Positions 23,474-33,005 are shown, counted from the stretch's first letter. The stretch: DNA of 64,000 nucleotides from JOPF136 sp963773835 (GCA_963773835.1 CAVZCQ010000001.1:434001-498000), one strand, 5' to 3'. A program made the numbers and translations. The notes: a model not told the origin generated them from the sequence alone.

Positions 23474-24154
23474 TCAGGCCGCAAAGTGGCCAACGAATGC
23501 GCCGCGGCGGCCCGAATCCTTCCAGGTTTCGCCGAGATGGTTGCCCTGATAGCTGCCCTCGAGCGTCACGGCCGGCATGGCATGGGTCAGGTGGGCGGCC
23601 AGCGGGGGATAGAAGACTTCTTCGTTGTGGCAGATTTCGTCGCCCGCGGCGATGGCGCGTGTCGAAATTTTCACGGTGTTGGCGATGACGCTCACCACGC
23701 CGTGGTGCGCGCCCATCTCGAAGCGGATGGGGCTGGACTCCACGGCGAGCACGGTCGAGAGCAGTGGCCCGGCCTGGGCCTGCGCGAAGCGCACCAGAGC
23801 AGTGCGCTGTTCCGCCGTCGCACGGGAATCCACAATCATGACCGCGCGCGCGGGAAGCGGGTTCGAATAGGGGCTGCCCAGGGTGGCGCGGGCGCGCACC
23901 ACGGCGATGACGCTCAGTCCCTCGAGCCGCACGCCCTCCCACTGTCCTGCGGAAACGTGCCAGGCCAGCACGGCCTCATTGCCGGTCAAACCCACCTCGC
24001 CATTGGCGAAGCATGGGCCCGTGTACACGTCTGCGGTGCGGAACTCCGCGTAATCGCCGGAAATCGTGCCGGCGCCGGTGTCGGCGGGCGTTCCGGCGGC
24101 TGCCGGAAGCGAAAAGATCAGCGCAGCAGCGACAAAAAAGAGTGCGGCTTTCAT
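23474..24154 (-). CDS. Secreted DUF1326 protein
   Basis: This 226-residue protein has a clear signal peptide (MKAALFFVAAALIFSLPAAAG). The DUF1326 pattern follows: ISGDYAEFRTADVYTGPCFA, NGEVGLTGNEAVLAWHV, and later ALVRFAQAQAGPLL and EGSYQGNHLGETWKDSGRR. DUF1326 function is unknown. The ATG at 24154 is preceded by GGCAGAACC rather than a strong ribosome binding site; the open frame extends upstream, but only this start gives a signal peptide. Confidence 0.85.
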   Translation of the reverse strand: MKAALFFVAAALIFSLPAAAGTPADTGAGTISGDYAEFRTADVYTGPCFANGEVGLTGNEAVLAWHVSAGQWEGVRLEGLSVIAVVRARATLGSPYSNPLPARAVMIVDSRATAEQRTALVRFAQAQAGPLLSTVLAVESSPIRFEMGAHHGVVSVIANTVKISTRAIAAGDEICHNEEVFYPPLAAHLTHAMPAVTLEGSYQGNHLGETWKDSGRRGAFVGHFAA

Positions 24155-24255
24155 GGTTCTGCCTCCCCTGCTCGTCTTAGATGTCATTCTCCTACCATTC
24201 GCTGCGTGCGGCAACGCGTGCCAGCCCGCCTGTGCGCTCCCTGCCCCACACGAGG

Positions 24256-24480
24256 TCATTCCATCCGGCAGCAGCCGCGGCTGCCGCGGCACTCGTCCAG
24301 GCCCGCAATCTGCCCGTCCGGCCCGATGAGCGATTGAGTTTGCGCGCACCAGAACGGCCCGGCCTTCTGGGATTCGTGCGATTCCGGGGCGTCGTGATCC
24401 GGCGAGTCGTAGAACATCGTCTTCGCGCGGAGGCAGCAGCACACCTCGCGTTTCGCGATCAACATGGGGAGCAGTGCCAT
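24256..24480 (-). CDS. Small Cys-rich protein coupled to the molybdenum hydroxylase operon
   Basis: This 74-residue product begins 2 bases after the stop of the FAD-subunit gene, so it is probably translationally coupled. It has a CCC cluster at residues 14-16 (KREVCCCLRAK), an acidic/His stretch, Cys at about 45 and 64, and a terminal CC pair. No known domain. Position as the fourth gene suggests a role tied to the enzyme (metal or Fe-S handling), but that is inference. It could still be a chance frame, although the spacing argues against this. Confidence 0.55.
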   Translation of the reverse strand: MALLPMLIAKREVCCCLRAKTMFYDSPDHDAPESHESQKAGPFWCAQTQSLIGPDGQIAGLDECRGSRGCCRME

Positions 24481-24482
24481 GG

Positions 24483-25466
24483 CTACGCCCTCCCTGCAGC
24501 GAGGATGGCCCGCTTTACGGCCACGCGGGCGAGCTGCACCTTATATTTGTTCCCGCTCAGAGAATGCGCGCCACGGACTGCGGCCTCTCCCGCCTTCGCG
24601 GCGTTCGCCTCATCCACCGCTCGTCCGGCTAGAGCGTGCTCGGCTTCCGGAGCGCGCCACGGCACGGGCGCCACGTGGCCCATGACGATGCGCGCCTCGC
24701 GCACGGTGCCGCCCTCCATACGCAGCGCTACCGAGGCCGTCGCCAGCGGCCAATCGAGCGACTGCTTCTCGCGCACCTCGTACGTCGCTGTTTTCCAACT
24801 CGCAGCACCTTCCGGGATCAACACCGCGGTCAGAATCTCGTTGGGCGCGAGCGTGTATTCCCGCTGATGCTCGCCATGCGGCGCACGATAAAAGTGCTCC
24901 AGCGCAGCCTTCCTCGTCGCTTTCCCGCCCGCGATTTCTAGTTCCGCGCCCAGCGCGATGAGCACGGGCGCCAGGCTGGACGGGTTCACGAAATACGCTG
25001 GGCCTCCGTTGCCCAGGATGGCGTGATAACGGTTGTCGCCGCCGGGCACGAGGGCTTTCCCCTTCGCATCCCGCGCCAGCAGCCCGAAGCCGTTGCGGAA
25101 GTACCAGCACCGCGGTCGTTGGAGCAGGTCGCCACCCACGGTGCCCATGTTCCGAATCTGCATGCTGGGCACGGCCGCGGCCGCGGCCACCAACCCCGGA
25201 AAATCTTTTTGCAGCCCGGCGTCGTCGACCAGCTCCTCGAGCGTCACGGTAGACCCGATGCGCACACCGCCGTCGCCCCGCGTGATTCCTCCGAATTCCT
25301 TTACGCCTCGGATGTCCACCAGCCGTTTCGGGGTGACCACGTAGTTCTTCATCAGGCTGAGCAGGTCGGTGCCGCCGGCCAGGACCGCGGATTCCTGAAA
25401 GCTGCCGCCCAATTGTGCCAGCGCCTCTTCCCGCGTTGCCGGACGTGCATACGTGAAGCCTTCCAT
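24483..25466 (-). CDS. Xanthine dehydrogenase-family FAD-binding subunit (PaoB/YagS-like)
   Basis: The 327-residue protein has the FAD_binding_5 motif VLAGGTDLLSLMKN and the second FAD loop QIRNMGTVGGDLLQRPRC, followed by a CO_deh_flav_C-type end. It passes electrons between the Mo and Fe-S subunits and an acceptor. In PaoB-type relatives the RCxYFR region carries extra Cys that bind a [4Fe-4S] cluster. Here only the first Cys is kept (RPRCWYFRNGFGLLARDA), so this cluster is probably absent. ATG 25466 follows the Mo-subunit stop by 1 base. Confidence 0.9.
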   Translation of the reverse strand: MEGFTYARPATREEALAQLGGSFQESAVLAGGTDLLSLMKNYVVTPKRLVDIRGVKEFGGITRGDGGVRIGSTVTLEELVDDAGLQKDFPGLVAAAAAVPSMQIRNMGTVGGDLLQRPRCWYFRNGFGLLARDAKGKALVPGGDNRYHAILGNGGPAYFVNPSSLAPVLIALGAELEIAGGKATRKAALEHFYRAPHGEHQREYTLAPNEILTAVLIPEGAASWKTATYEVREKQSLDWPLATASVALRMEGGTVREARIVMGHVAPVPWRAPEAEHALAGRAVDEANAAKAGEAAVRGAHSLSGNKYKVQLARVAVKRAILAAGRA

Positions 25467-25467
25467 G

Positions 25468-27603
25468 TCACGCCCTCCCTGCCGCCGGAGCGGCTTCCAG
25501 CGCCGCCAGCACCTTTGCCGGCGTGATCGGAATCGTCGGCACGCGTACTCCGATGGCATTGGCCACCGCGTTTGAAATCGCCGCGCCCGGCGAGACCACC
25601 GGCGGCTCGCCCAGGCCGATCACTCCGCGTTCGTCGTATCCCGGCCCGGTCATCATGTGCACGCGGAATTTGCCGATATCCGCCAGCCCGGCCAGTTTGT
25701 AGAACTCCATGTCCGGGTTCAGGCATCGGCCCGTCTGTTCGTCCATCAGCTTCTCTTCAAACAGCGCGTAGGTGACGCCCATGATGAGCGCTCCGAACAC
25801 CTGGCTTTCCGCCGTTTTCGTGTTGAGCACCAGACCGCAGTCCTGCACGGCCACGATTTGCTCGATGCGCACCACGCCCGTTTCCGTGTCCACGGCCACT
25901 TCCGCCATCTGCGCGCCCCCGACTCCGCTGGAGATCAGGTCGAGTGACCGCTGCCCCGAGGCGGAAATGGGCGTGGCGCCGAGCTTGGCGCATGCCTGGT
26001 TCCAGGTGATGGCCCGTCCTGGATCCGCTGCGACGCGGACTTCACCCTCAGCAGCTTCCAATTCTTCCGGCTTCGCGTCCAGATAGGGCGCCACCTTCGC
26101 GAACAGCTCTTTCAACGCATTGGTGGCCGCATGGCGCGTGGACGAACTCACACCTCCGACTGTCGTAGAACCGCCCGAGGCTCCCGAGGGCGGGTAATGG
26201 CTGTCTCCGATGTTCACCGTGATCGCCGAAATCGGCAGGCCGAACGTTTCTCCAGCCACCAGCGCGATGATGGTTCGAGTCCCCGTCCCCAGGTCCTGGC
26301 TCCCAATCGACACCTCCGCGGACCCGTCCGGATGAATGGTGCAGGTCGCGTTGCTCTGGTGGCCTCCGCCGCCCCAGGTGTGGATGGAAAGGCCCAGTCC
26401 CCGCTGCACCGGCCCGGGTTCGCGTGTTCCCCGCGGCCGCCATTTTTTCTTCCACTCGATCATCTCCGCGGCTTTGAGCAGCTCTTCGTGGTACTCCTTC
26501 GCCCGCGGTCCCGTGTGTTCGATGTTTTTGAGGAAGAAGTCGAGCGGGTCCATGGGAATGGCGGCGGCCAGGTCATCCAGCGCGCACATGGTGATCACGC
26601 AGCTTTGCGGATGGTTCGGCGCCCGCCAGGCGCGGCCGGGGCCGATGTTGGTGAGCACCGCTGTGTGTTTCGTCCGCCGATTCGGCGCCCGCATCACATA
26701 CGGGATCGGCGGGTTCCCGGCCGCCGCGGGTCCCGAGGTTCCCCACGACTCCGATTCCCAGGCGACCAGCGTCCCGTCCTTCTTTGCTCCGGCCTTTACC
26801 TTGGCGTAGATGGAGGGACGCGCGCCTGCTTCCATCAGTTCCTGATCGCGCTCCAGCATCATCTTCACCGGGCGTCCCGCCTTCTTCGCCAACTGCGCGC
26901 AGGCTGGCCCCCACGGGTCCGCTCCGAATTTGCTACCAAACCCGCCGCCCATGTACTGCGTAATGATTTCGACGTTCGCCGCGGGGATGCTCAGCGCCTT
27001 GCTGAACTCGCCGGCGACGCCGGTAACGTTTTGCGTGGAAACCCACGCGGTGAGCTTTTCGCCCTCCCACGCGGTGACCTGACCGTGTGCCTCGAGGCAG
27101 CAGTGGGTGATGACGCCCGCGCCGTAAGTGCCCTCCACGGTCACCTCGGCCGTCTTCATGGCTCCGTCGGGATCGCCTTCCTTCACCTCGGAGCCTGCCT
27201 GCGTGTGCTCCTTTCCCGCTTTCTCTGGCGGCACGTCGTTCACCAGGTGCGGCATCACCGCGTATTCCACCCGAACGGCGCGAGCGGCGTCGCGCGCCTG
27301 CTCTTCCGTGTCTGCAGCCACCGCCACGATCTCCTGCCCGGCCCAAAGCACTTCCTTTCCGGGCTCGAACATCACCACGACGGCGCGCACACCGGGCATT
27401 TTTTCCGCCGCGGTGGTGTCGATGCTTTTCACTTTCGCGTGCGCGTGCGGCGAGAGCACCATTTTCCCGTAGAGCATTCCCGGACGGTTGATGTCGTACG
27501 AGTACTTCGCGCGGCCCGACGATTTGACCGGCCCGTCCACGCGGTTGAACGATTTTCCGATCAGGAAGCGCCTATTGGCCGGTGGCCAGTGGTAGTCCGC
27601 CAT
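25468..27603 (-). CDS. Xanthine dehydrogenase-family molybdopterin-binding subunit (PaoC/YagR-like)
   Basis: This 711-residue catalytic subunit has an N-terminal Ald_Xan_dh_C hammerhead region (VDGPVKSSGRAKYSYDIN, then MLYGKMVLSPHAHAKV). Molybdopterin cytosine dinucleotide-binding segments include QYMGGGFGSKF and SIGSQDLGTGTRTI. The catalytic Glu lies in VIGLGEPPVVSPGAAISNA near the C-terminus. It would hydroxylate aldehydes or N-heterocycles. ATG 27603 overlaps the stop of the Fe-S subunit gene by one base, so all subunits are coupled. Substrate not evident. Confidence 0.93.
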   Translation of the reverse strand: MADYHWPPANRRFLIGKSFNRVDGPVKSSGRAKYSYDINRPGMLYGKMVLSPHAHAKVKSIDTTAAEKMPGVRAVVVMFEPGKEVLWAGQEIVAVAADTEEQARDAARAVRVEYAVMPHLVNDVPPEKAGKEHTQAGSEVKEGDPDGAMKTAEVTVEGTYGAGVITHCCLEAHGQVTAWEGEKLTAWVSTQNVTGVAGEFSKALSIPAANVEIITQYMGGGFGSKFGADPWGPACAQLAKKAGRPVKMMLERDQELMEAGARPSIYAKVKAGAKKDGTLVAWESESWGTSGPAAAGNPPIPYVMRAPNRRTKHTAVLTNIGPGRAWRAPNHPQSCVITMCALDDLAAAIPMDPLDFFLKNIEHTGPRAKEYHEELLKAAEMIEWKKKWRPRGTREPGPVQRGLGLSIHTWGGGGHQSNATCTIHPDGSAEVSIGSQDLGTGTRTIIALVAGETFGLPISAITVNIGDSHYPPSGASGGSTTVGGVSSSTRHAATNALKELFAKVAPYLDAKPEELEAAEGEVRVAADPGRAITWNQACAKLGATPISASGQRSLDLISSGVGGAQMAEVAVDTETGVVRIEQIVAVQDCGLVLNTKTAESQVFGALIMGVTYALFEEKLMDEQTGRCLNPDMEFYKLAGLADIGKFRVHMMTGPGYDERGVIGLGEPPVVSPGAAISNAVANAIGVRVPTIPITPAKVLAALEAAPAAGRA

Positions 27604-28289
27604 CACGCCCTCCCCGCGCTGATGCGCTTTGCGGCTTCGAGCGCCGCCTCGCGCACGCCCATGTAGGTTCCGCAACGGCACAGGTTGCCGCCCAGCCCTG
27701 CGGTCACCTCTTCATAGCTCGGATTCGGATGCCGCTTCAGGAACGCGGTCACCGCCATCACAAACCCCGGCGTACAGAACCCGCACTGCTGCGCGTCGTG
27801 CTCGACGAAGGACAGCGACACAGGTGAAAGCTCGCCCTCGCCTGCCAGCCCTTCGATCGTAGTGATCTCGCTGCCCTGCGCCGCAATCGCCAGCACGCTG
27901 CACGAATAGACCGCTCTCCCGTCCAGCATCACCGTGCAGGCCCCGCACGTGCCCCGGTCGCACACCTTTTTTGCCCCGGTGATGTCCAAATGGTCCCGCA
28001 GCGCGTCCAGCAGCGTCACCCGAGGCTCCACTTCCAGCGAGTGCGATTTGCCGTTGATGCTCAGCGTGATCGGAACGGGCCCCGGTCCTACCGCTGCGGT
28101 TTCCGCTGAGGCTGGTGACGCTCCGATCAGCCCTTCCGTCACCATCACTCCCGCAGAAACCGCCGCGCCTGCCCCTTTCAGGAATGCGCGGCGCGAAAAT
28201 CCCTTTGACGCCGCTCCGTCCTCCGTTTCCGGGGATTCAGGTGGCGAGCCGCTACGGGGAAGCCGGCGATCGTCGCGCTCATCGATCAT
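27603..28289 (-). CDS. Tat-exported (2Fe-2S)-binding subunit of the molybdenum hydroxylase (PaoA/YagT-like)
   Basis: This 228-residue protein has a twin-arginine signal (SRRAFLKGAGAAVSAG, about 33-48). The plant-type ferredoxin motif CDRGTCGACTVMLDGRAVYSC and the second cluster motif CGFCTPGFVM with NLCRCGTY follow, which bind two [2Fe-2S] clusters. The Tat signal implies that the whole heterotrimer is folded in the cytoplasm and moved to the periplasm, as for E. coli PaoABC. It is the first gene of the operon. Confidence 0.93.
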   Translation of the reverse strand: MIDERDDRRLPRSGSPPESPETEDGAASKGFSRRAFLKGAGAAVSAGVMVTEGLIGASPASAETAAVGPGPVPITLSINGKSHSLEVEPRVTLLDALRDHLDITGAKKVCDRGTCGACTVMLDGRAVYSCSVLAIAAQGSEITTIEGLAGEGELSPVSLSFVEHDAQQCGFCTPGFVMAVTAFLKRHPNPSYEEVTAGLGGNLCRCGTYMGVREAALEAAKRISAGRA

Positions 28290-28554
28290 GTGCGTGCCTC
28301 CAGAAATGATTGGGGTCCTGCTAGCGGAAAAGGGGGAAGGCAAACCGAAGCGCCGCAGATCATTTTGCCCCTCAGTGGAAGGCTCATCCTACCCCACTCG
28401 CGCAGGCGCCGCAATCGCGGGGCAGCGAACAGCGACCTGCGTTCCATCCAGGCGGAAACCTTTCCGGCATTGCCTCCGGCGGCCGGTCAGCGCCTACGCA
28501 GTCGGATGCGTCAGGAGGTTACCGCGTTTCACTGCTGCCGCCGCGCGTTCAGCC

Positions 28555-30762
28555 TCAGAGATTGTCCAGAAAGAACTGCGTCACCCGGGTCCACAGTTGA
28601 ATCTCCGCCGCCGGGTCGTGGATTCCATGTCCCCGCCCCGCATAGATGGCGAACTCCGCGTAGCGGTCCGCGCGCACGAAGGCCTCCTGCAATTCCAGAG
28701 AGTTAGCGAAATGGACGTTGTCGTCGCCGGTCGCGTGTGCCACCAGCAGCTTTCCGCGAAGCTCCGCCGCATGCGTCACCGGAGAGGAATCGCGGTAGCC
28801 CTCCGCATTGTCCGCAGGCAGCCCCATGTAGCGCTCCGTGTAAATCGTGTCGTATTGGCGCCAGTCCGTCACCGGCGCGCCCGCAAATCCCGCTTTGAAC
28901 ACGCCCGGCTCCCGCAGCATGGACATGCAAGTCATGTAGCCGCCGTAGCTCCAACCCAGGATGCCGATGCGCGCCGAATCCACATAGGGCAGCGTCTTCA
29001 GGTAATTGACGCCGCCCATCTGCTCTTGCATCTCCGTCTGGCCGAAGTGATGGAAAATGGCGGTCTCGAAGGCATGCCCGCGGTGCAGGCTGCCGCGGTT
29101 GTCCAGCGTGAAAATGATGTAGCCCTTCTGCGCCATCAACTGCAGCCACAGCCCGTTCGCTCCGCCCCACGAGTCCGTCACCGTCTGGACTCCGGGCCCT
29201 CCGTAAACGTAAACGAGCACGGGATATTTCTTCGTGGGCGTGAACCCGGGCGGCGTGATCATCCGCACGTACAGCGACGAGCCGTCCGCTGCCTGAAGCG
29301 TGCTGAACTCCGGTTTCGACAGGGCATAGTTCGCGAGCTCCGGCACACGGTTTTCGTTCAGCGTCGCGGCCAGCGACCCGTTCGAGCGGATCACGTCCTG
29401 CCGGGGCGGCGAGGTCACCGTGGAATAGGTGTCCAGAAATCGCGCGGCGCCCGGCGCCATCAGGATCGTGTGCGTCCCTGCCGCTTGCGTCACCTGCTGG
29501 ATAGCCCCGCCCGCCAGCGACACACGGTAGAGCTGCCGCTCGAGCGGCGTCTTTTCCGTGGACACGAAATAGACCACGCCGGCCTTCTCGTCCACGCCGG
29601 TCACTTCCGTCAGTTCCCATTTGCCCTGGGTCAGCTGCCGAATCACACTCCCATCCGCAGCGCACAGGTAGATGTGCCGGAATCCGTCCCGCTCGCTAGT
29701 CCAGAGAAATTGCTTTCCGCCGTCGAGGAAAATGGGGTCGCCACCCACATTTACCCAATAGCGGTCCTTCTCCTCGAACAGCGTGGAAGTGCGACCCGTG
29801 GCCCGGTCCGCCTCCAGCAGGTCCAGTTCGTTCTGCGCGCGGTTCAGGCGCTGGATGGCCAACTGCTTCGAGTCCGGCAGCCACGCCACCCGCGGCAGGT
29901 ACACGTCTTTATCGGCGCCGGTATCCGTCCACCGCGTGTCGCCTCCGGCGACGTCCACCACGCCCACGCGCACCACCGGGTTCGCTCCGCCCGCCTGCGG
30001 ATAAGACTCCCACTCGACCGGCGCCGGGAGCGCCAAGTAATTCACCAGGGGGTAGCGCGTCACGTGGCTTTCGTCCATTTCCAGATACGCCACCGCGCTC
30101 GAATCCGGCGCCCACCAGTACGCGGTCAGCAGGTCCAGCTCCTCTGGGTACACCCAGTCGAGTTCACCTTCGAGCAGCAGTTCATTGCCACCGCGTGTGA
30201 GCTGCCGCTCCTGGCCCGTCGCCAGTTCCACTACCCACAGGTTGTGCTCGCGCAGGTAACTCGCCCATTTCCTGTCCGGCGAAAATTTCACGTCCTTCAA
30301 TTCCGCCTCTCCCGAGACCACGCGGCGCGAGCTGCCCGCGCGCAGGTCGAACAGGAACAGGTTGCCGCCGGAAGCAAACAAAAGGGCGTCGCCCCGCGGC
30401 GACCAGAAATACGGCGGCGCGGGATGGCGCCCTAGCCCCGTGGCATTGCTGACGCGCTGCGGCCCGCCCGCGCGCATCTGGTCGAGCTGCGCCGTGCTCA
30501 CCAGGACGCGCGTCTGCCCCGTACCCGCATCCCACGCGGCGAGTTCCGTCCCCTGCGCCCCGGCCCGGATGAAACTCAGGAGCGTTCCATCCGGACTCCA
30601 CGCCGGCGCGCGCAGTTGAGTGCCCTGCAAGGCAGGCGACCCATAAATCGCTTCCACGGTCAGCTCTTTGTGCCCTGTCTGCGCCGGAAGCCGGTACGCC
30701 GCCAGCGCGATCGCTCCCATCGCCCCTGCGACCAAAATGCTCCGCCCCGCGTGCCTGAACAT
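28555..30762 (-). CDS. S9 family dipeptidyl-peptidase IV-like serine peptidase
   Basis: This 735-residue exported protein has a signal peptide (about 8-28, ending RLPAQ). The N-terminal beta-propeller (DPPIV_N) is followed by an alpha/beta-hydrolase domain with Ser in ILGWSYGGYMT, Asp in HATGDDNVHFANS and His in YAGRGHGI. The propeller motif HVTRYPLVNYLALPAPVEW is typical of DPP IV. It removes X-Pro dipeptides. GGAGGGGATC precedes the ATG at 30762, which decides this start over the in-frame one at 30789. No operon partner. Confidence 0.94.
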   Translation of the reverse strand: MFRHAGRSILVAGAMGAIALAAYRLPAQTGHKELTVEAIYGSPALQGTQLRAPAWSPDGTLLSFIRAGAQGTELAAWDAGTGQTRVLVSTAQLDQMRAGGPQRVSNATGLGRHPAPPYFWSPRGDALLFASGGNLFLFDLRAGSSRRVVSGEAELKDVKFSPDRKWASYLREHNLWVVELATGQERQLTRGGNELLLEGELDWVYPEELDLLTAYWWAPDSSAVAYLEMDESHVTRYPLVNYLALPAPVEWESYPQAGGANPVVRVGVVDVAGGDTRWTDTGADKDVYLPRVAWLPDSKQLAIQRLNRAQNELDLLEADRATGRTSTLFEEKDRYWVNVGGDPIFLDGGKQFLWTSERDGFRHIYLCAADGSVIRQLTQGKWELTEVTGVDEKAGVVYFVSTEKTPLERQLYRVSLAGGAIQQVTQAAGTHTILMAPGAARFLDTYSTVTSPPRQDVIRSNGSLAATLNENRVPELANYALSKPEFSTLQAADGSSLYVRMITPPGFTPTKKYPVLVYVYGGPGVQTVTDSWGGANGLWLQLMAQKGYIIFTLDNRGSLHRGHAFETAIFHHFGQTEMQEQMGGVNYLKTLPYVDSARIGILGWSYGGYMTCMSMLREPGVFKAGFAGAPVTDWRQYDTIYTERYMGLPADNAEGYRDSSPVTHAAELRGKLLVAHATGDDNVHFANSLELQEAFVRADRYAEFAIYAGRGHGIHDPAAEIQLWTRVTQFFLDNL

Positions 30763-30928
30763 GCGATCCCCTCCTACCTGGCGCGGCATTGTAGTCCCGC
30801 CATCGCCCGCACCTGCAGAAAACTGTTCACGAATGCTGGTAAGACTTCCCTGTGAGCCATGGGAAGCAAACGTACGGACGGGGCTTCAACCGCTGAAGCA
30901 GAATCTTCTCCGAAACTTCCGATTGGTC

Positions 30929-31507
30929 CTAGTTCGCCGGCCTGTAGTACTTTTGCCCCGCGCAGGCGCGGCAGAGCGTGCGCCCGTCCACCACTACTTC
31001 GCGTTTAAAGTTGATTCCCTCGCCGCACCCGGCGCACACCACCCGCGGTCCTTTAAACCCGGGCAAATCCTCCGGAGGCACTTCCACGGTGCACCAGGTT
31101 GTCTCGAAGAGTTCTTCGTCGGGAAGCAGCGCGTAGGCTTTCTGCTGTCCCGTCCCTTTCTCCATCTCGGGAAACATCTCCCGCGCCCGCTGTTTCGACG
31201 ATTCTTTCGCTGCCACGCGCACCCCGCGCCCGGTGTTCAAATCCACAAAGGTGGCCGCCACCTTCCCCCAATCGAAAAACTTCAGGCTGCGCTTTCCCAG
31301 CCGGCAATTCGCCACGAGCGCCACCGCGTCCGTCACGCACCGGTCGATTTCCACGTAGGTGACCAGCCGTTTCCGCTCCTTCACCGGGTCTTCGATGCCC
31401 AACTCCCGCATTCCCAGCATCGCCAGCCGCACTCCCAGCACCTGCCCGGCGCACAGATGCCCGTGCGCCACTTCCGCCAGCTTCAGATATTCTTCCAGGG
31501 TTTTCAC
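30929..31507 (-). CDS. FmdE family protein
   Basis: This 192-residue protein begins [28 protein letters not shown], the FmdE signature with His and Cys, then [30 protein letters not shown]. At the C-terminus a zinc ribbon has RVVCAGCGE and LCRACAGQ. FmdE is annotated as a subunit of Mo/W formylmethanofuran dehydrogenase, but most bacterial FmdE genes stand apart from that enzyme and are of unknown function. The GTG start lies 1 base after the MauE stop. It ends a DsbA-MauE-FmdE operon. Confidence 0.9.
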   Translation of the reverse strand: MKTLEEYLKLAEVAHGHLCAGQVLGVRLAMLGMRELGIEDPVKERKRLVTYVEIDRCVTDAVALVANCRLGKRSLKFFDWGKVAATFVDLNTGRGVRVAAKESSKQRAREMFPEMEKGTGQQKAYALLPDEELFETTWCTVEVPPEDLPGFKGPRVVCAGCGEGINFKREVVVDGRTLCRACAGQKYYRPAN

Positions 31508-31508
31508 T

Positions 31509-32009
31509 TCACAATTTCTCCGGGAGCGCGTCGCCGGGCGAAGCAGCCGTGAGTTCGGACGCCCGTTTCCTTCTGGCCAGGTAGAACGCGGCCACCGTCA
31601 GGGACAACGAGAGCGCCAGCAGCGTCCCGTCCCGCAGCAAAGTCCGCCCGCTGATGGGCTCCCCCAGCCCGAAACACCCGCAACTAATCTGCTGACCTTC
31701 CTTCAGGTCCGGCTGATAGGCGTGCACCATGGCCGTGAAGAACACCGCCAGCAACGCCGTAGCGCTGGCGGAGGCCAGCCGCAGCCAGATCCCGGAGATG
31801 AGCGCGATGCCCAGCGCCAGTTCCGCCCACGGGAGCACGTGCGCGACCGCCACGGTCGCCGCCTCCGGCAGCAGCTTGTAAGCGTCAATCGACATGGCAA
31901 ACAGCAGGTAGCTCGCCCGCAGCTTCGTGTAGCCCGCGTACACAAACACACCGCCCAGCAGGACGCGGCCCGCCGTCATCGCCCACCACGCTGGTGAATG
32001 CCGGCGCAT
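31509..32009 (-). CDS. MauE/DoxX-like membrane protein
   Basis: This 166-residue protein has four predicted membrane helices (about 10-28, 51-70, 75-96, 125-145). It shows [18 protein letters not shown] at the N-terminus, [21 protein letters not shown] and ISCGCFG, whose Cys pair is typical of MauE/VKOR-like redox membrane proteins. It starts 2 bases after the stop of a DsbA-like protein, matching MauD/MauE pairing for disulfide formation or electron relay across the membrane. Confidence 0.88.
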   Translation of the reverse strand: MRRHSPAWWAMTAGRVLLGGVFVYAGYTKLRASYLLFAMSIDAYKLLPEAATVAVAHVLPWAELALGIALISGIWLRLASASATALLAVFFTAMVHAYQPDLKEGQQISCGCFGLGEPISGRTLLRDGTLLALSLSLTVAAFYLARRKRASELTAASPGDALPEKL

Positions 32010-32011
32010 GC

Positions 32012-32671
32012 TTATTTCGAGAGTTCCTCGTCGAAATAGCGCCGCAGCAGGGAGTAGGAGGCATTTCCCGGCAGGACATCGGTTCGCCCATGAACCGTCA
32101 CGTAAATCGTCGGCGTGGACCGCACGCCCCGCGCGAGTCCCAGGTTGCGGTCGCTCTCCACGTACGAATCCACTTTTCCGCCCTGCACCAACTCCCGCAC
32201 CCGCTTCATTTCCCGCGGCGACAGCACGGCGGCCACCACCGCGTCCACATTTCCGTTCCGGGTCCATTCGGGCTGTTTGTCGTAGAGCGCCGCATCCACC
32301 TCCTGGAATTTTCCGATCCGTGCCGCCGCGGTCTGGTACAGCGCCGCTTCCCGCGAATGCTCGTGGCCTATGACTCCAATCAGCGGAAAATCCCGATGGA
32401 TCAGGTACACCTTTCCCGTGGCCACGTAATCATCCAGCATCGGACGAATAACGCCCGCATAAAACGACCGGCACACCGGACAGGAGTAGTCGCTGAACAC
32501 TTCCATCACGATCGGAGCGTTCCGCGAACCCAGCGTTTTGTCCGGCGGCCCCGGCTCCGATTCCGCCGCAGGTTTGGCGTGGTTCCGGGTCTGTCTGCCG
32601 GTGGCTCCGGCGGCGCCCACCGCCAGTGCCGTCACACCTGCAACTGCCAGAACTGCTCTCCACAATCTCAT
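32012..32671 (-). CDS. DsbA-like thioredoxin-fold exported protein
   Basis: This 219-residue protein has an N-terminal anchor/signal (about 1-23). A thioredoxin-like domain follows with EVFSDYSCPVCRSFY (redox CPVC) and GVRSTPTIYVTVHG, carrying the cis-Pro after Thr. A helical insert separates these, as in DsbA and DsbG-like oxidoreductases. It is the first gene of the operon with MauE and FmdE. It probably makes or reduces disulfides in the periplasm with MauE as the membrane partner; direction of electron flow is not evident. Confidence 0.9.
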   Translation of the reverse strand: MRLWRAVLAVAGVTALAVGAAGATGRQTRNHAKPAAESEPGPPDKTLGSRNAPIVMEVFSDYSCPVCRSFYAGVIRPMLDDYVATGKVYLIHRDFPLIGVIGHEHSREAALYQTAAARIGKFQEVDAALYDKQPEWTRNGNVDAVVAAVLSPREMKRVRELVQGGKVDSYVESDRNLGLARGVRSTPTIYVTVHGRTDVLPGNASYSLLRRYFDEELSK

Positions 32672-32952
32672 GCGGTTTGTCCTCCGCCATTTGAGCCCCG
32701 GATGGGGCGCTCGAAGACCACTCATCTTACTCCCAATCGTTCTCCTCGCGCCGGCCTTGCTCGATGCTCCTGAGTACGCTTCCGGAGCAGCGACGCCGAG
32801 GCATTCCACAGCTAGTGCAGCGGCCTATAAACGCTGCGATGCAGCCGCGGCGAGGCTCGGATGCCCGTTTGCTCGGGCAGCGGATGCGGAGTGTCGCTCC
32901 ATCTGTTGATAACACAGGAGTTAGTGGCGATAGGGAGCATGAAAATCCAATA

Positions 32953-32973
32953 CTTGACAACGATGCACTCAAC
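32953..32973 (+). promoter_or_regulatory. HAIR operator (HspR-binding inverted repeat)
   Basis: The site reads CTTGACA-N7-ACTCAAC against the consensus CTTGAGT-N7-ACTCAAG: left arm 5 of 7, right arm 6 of 7, with exact 7-base spacing. It overlaps the -35 hexamer of the dnaK promoter. The HspR gene is the last of the same operon, so negative autoregulation is expected. Confidence 0.8.
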
Positions 32974-32982
32974 ATGCATAAT
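32954..32982 (+). promoter_or_regulatory. Sigma70-like promoter of the dnaK operon
   Basis: TTGACA (32954-32959), a 17-base spacer, then CATAAT (32977-32982). This is a near-consensus housekeeping promoter; a start site near 32989 would give a leader of about 63 bases. It is embedded in the HAIR operator. Confidence 0.75.
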
Positions 32983-33005
32983 AGCTCTCGGTTTCAGCAC
33001 TTGGA

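Noticed and set aside
26131..30435. 511- and 833-codon plus-strand frames across the molybdenum hydroxylase and S9 peptidase genes
   Set aside because: Antisense shadows rich in Arg/His/Pro; the minus-strand genes have full families and good starts.
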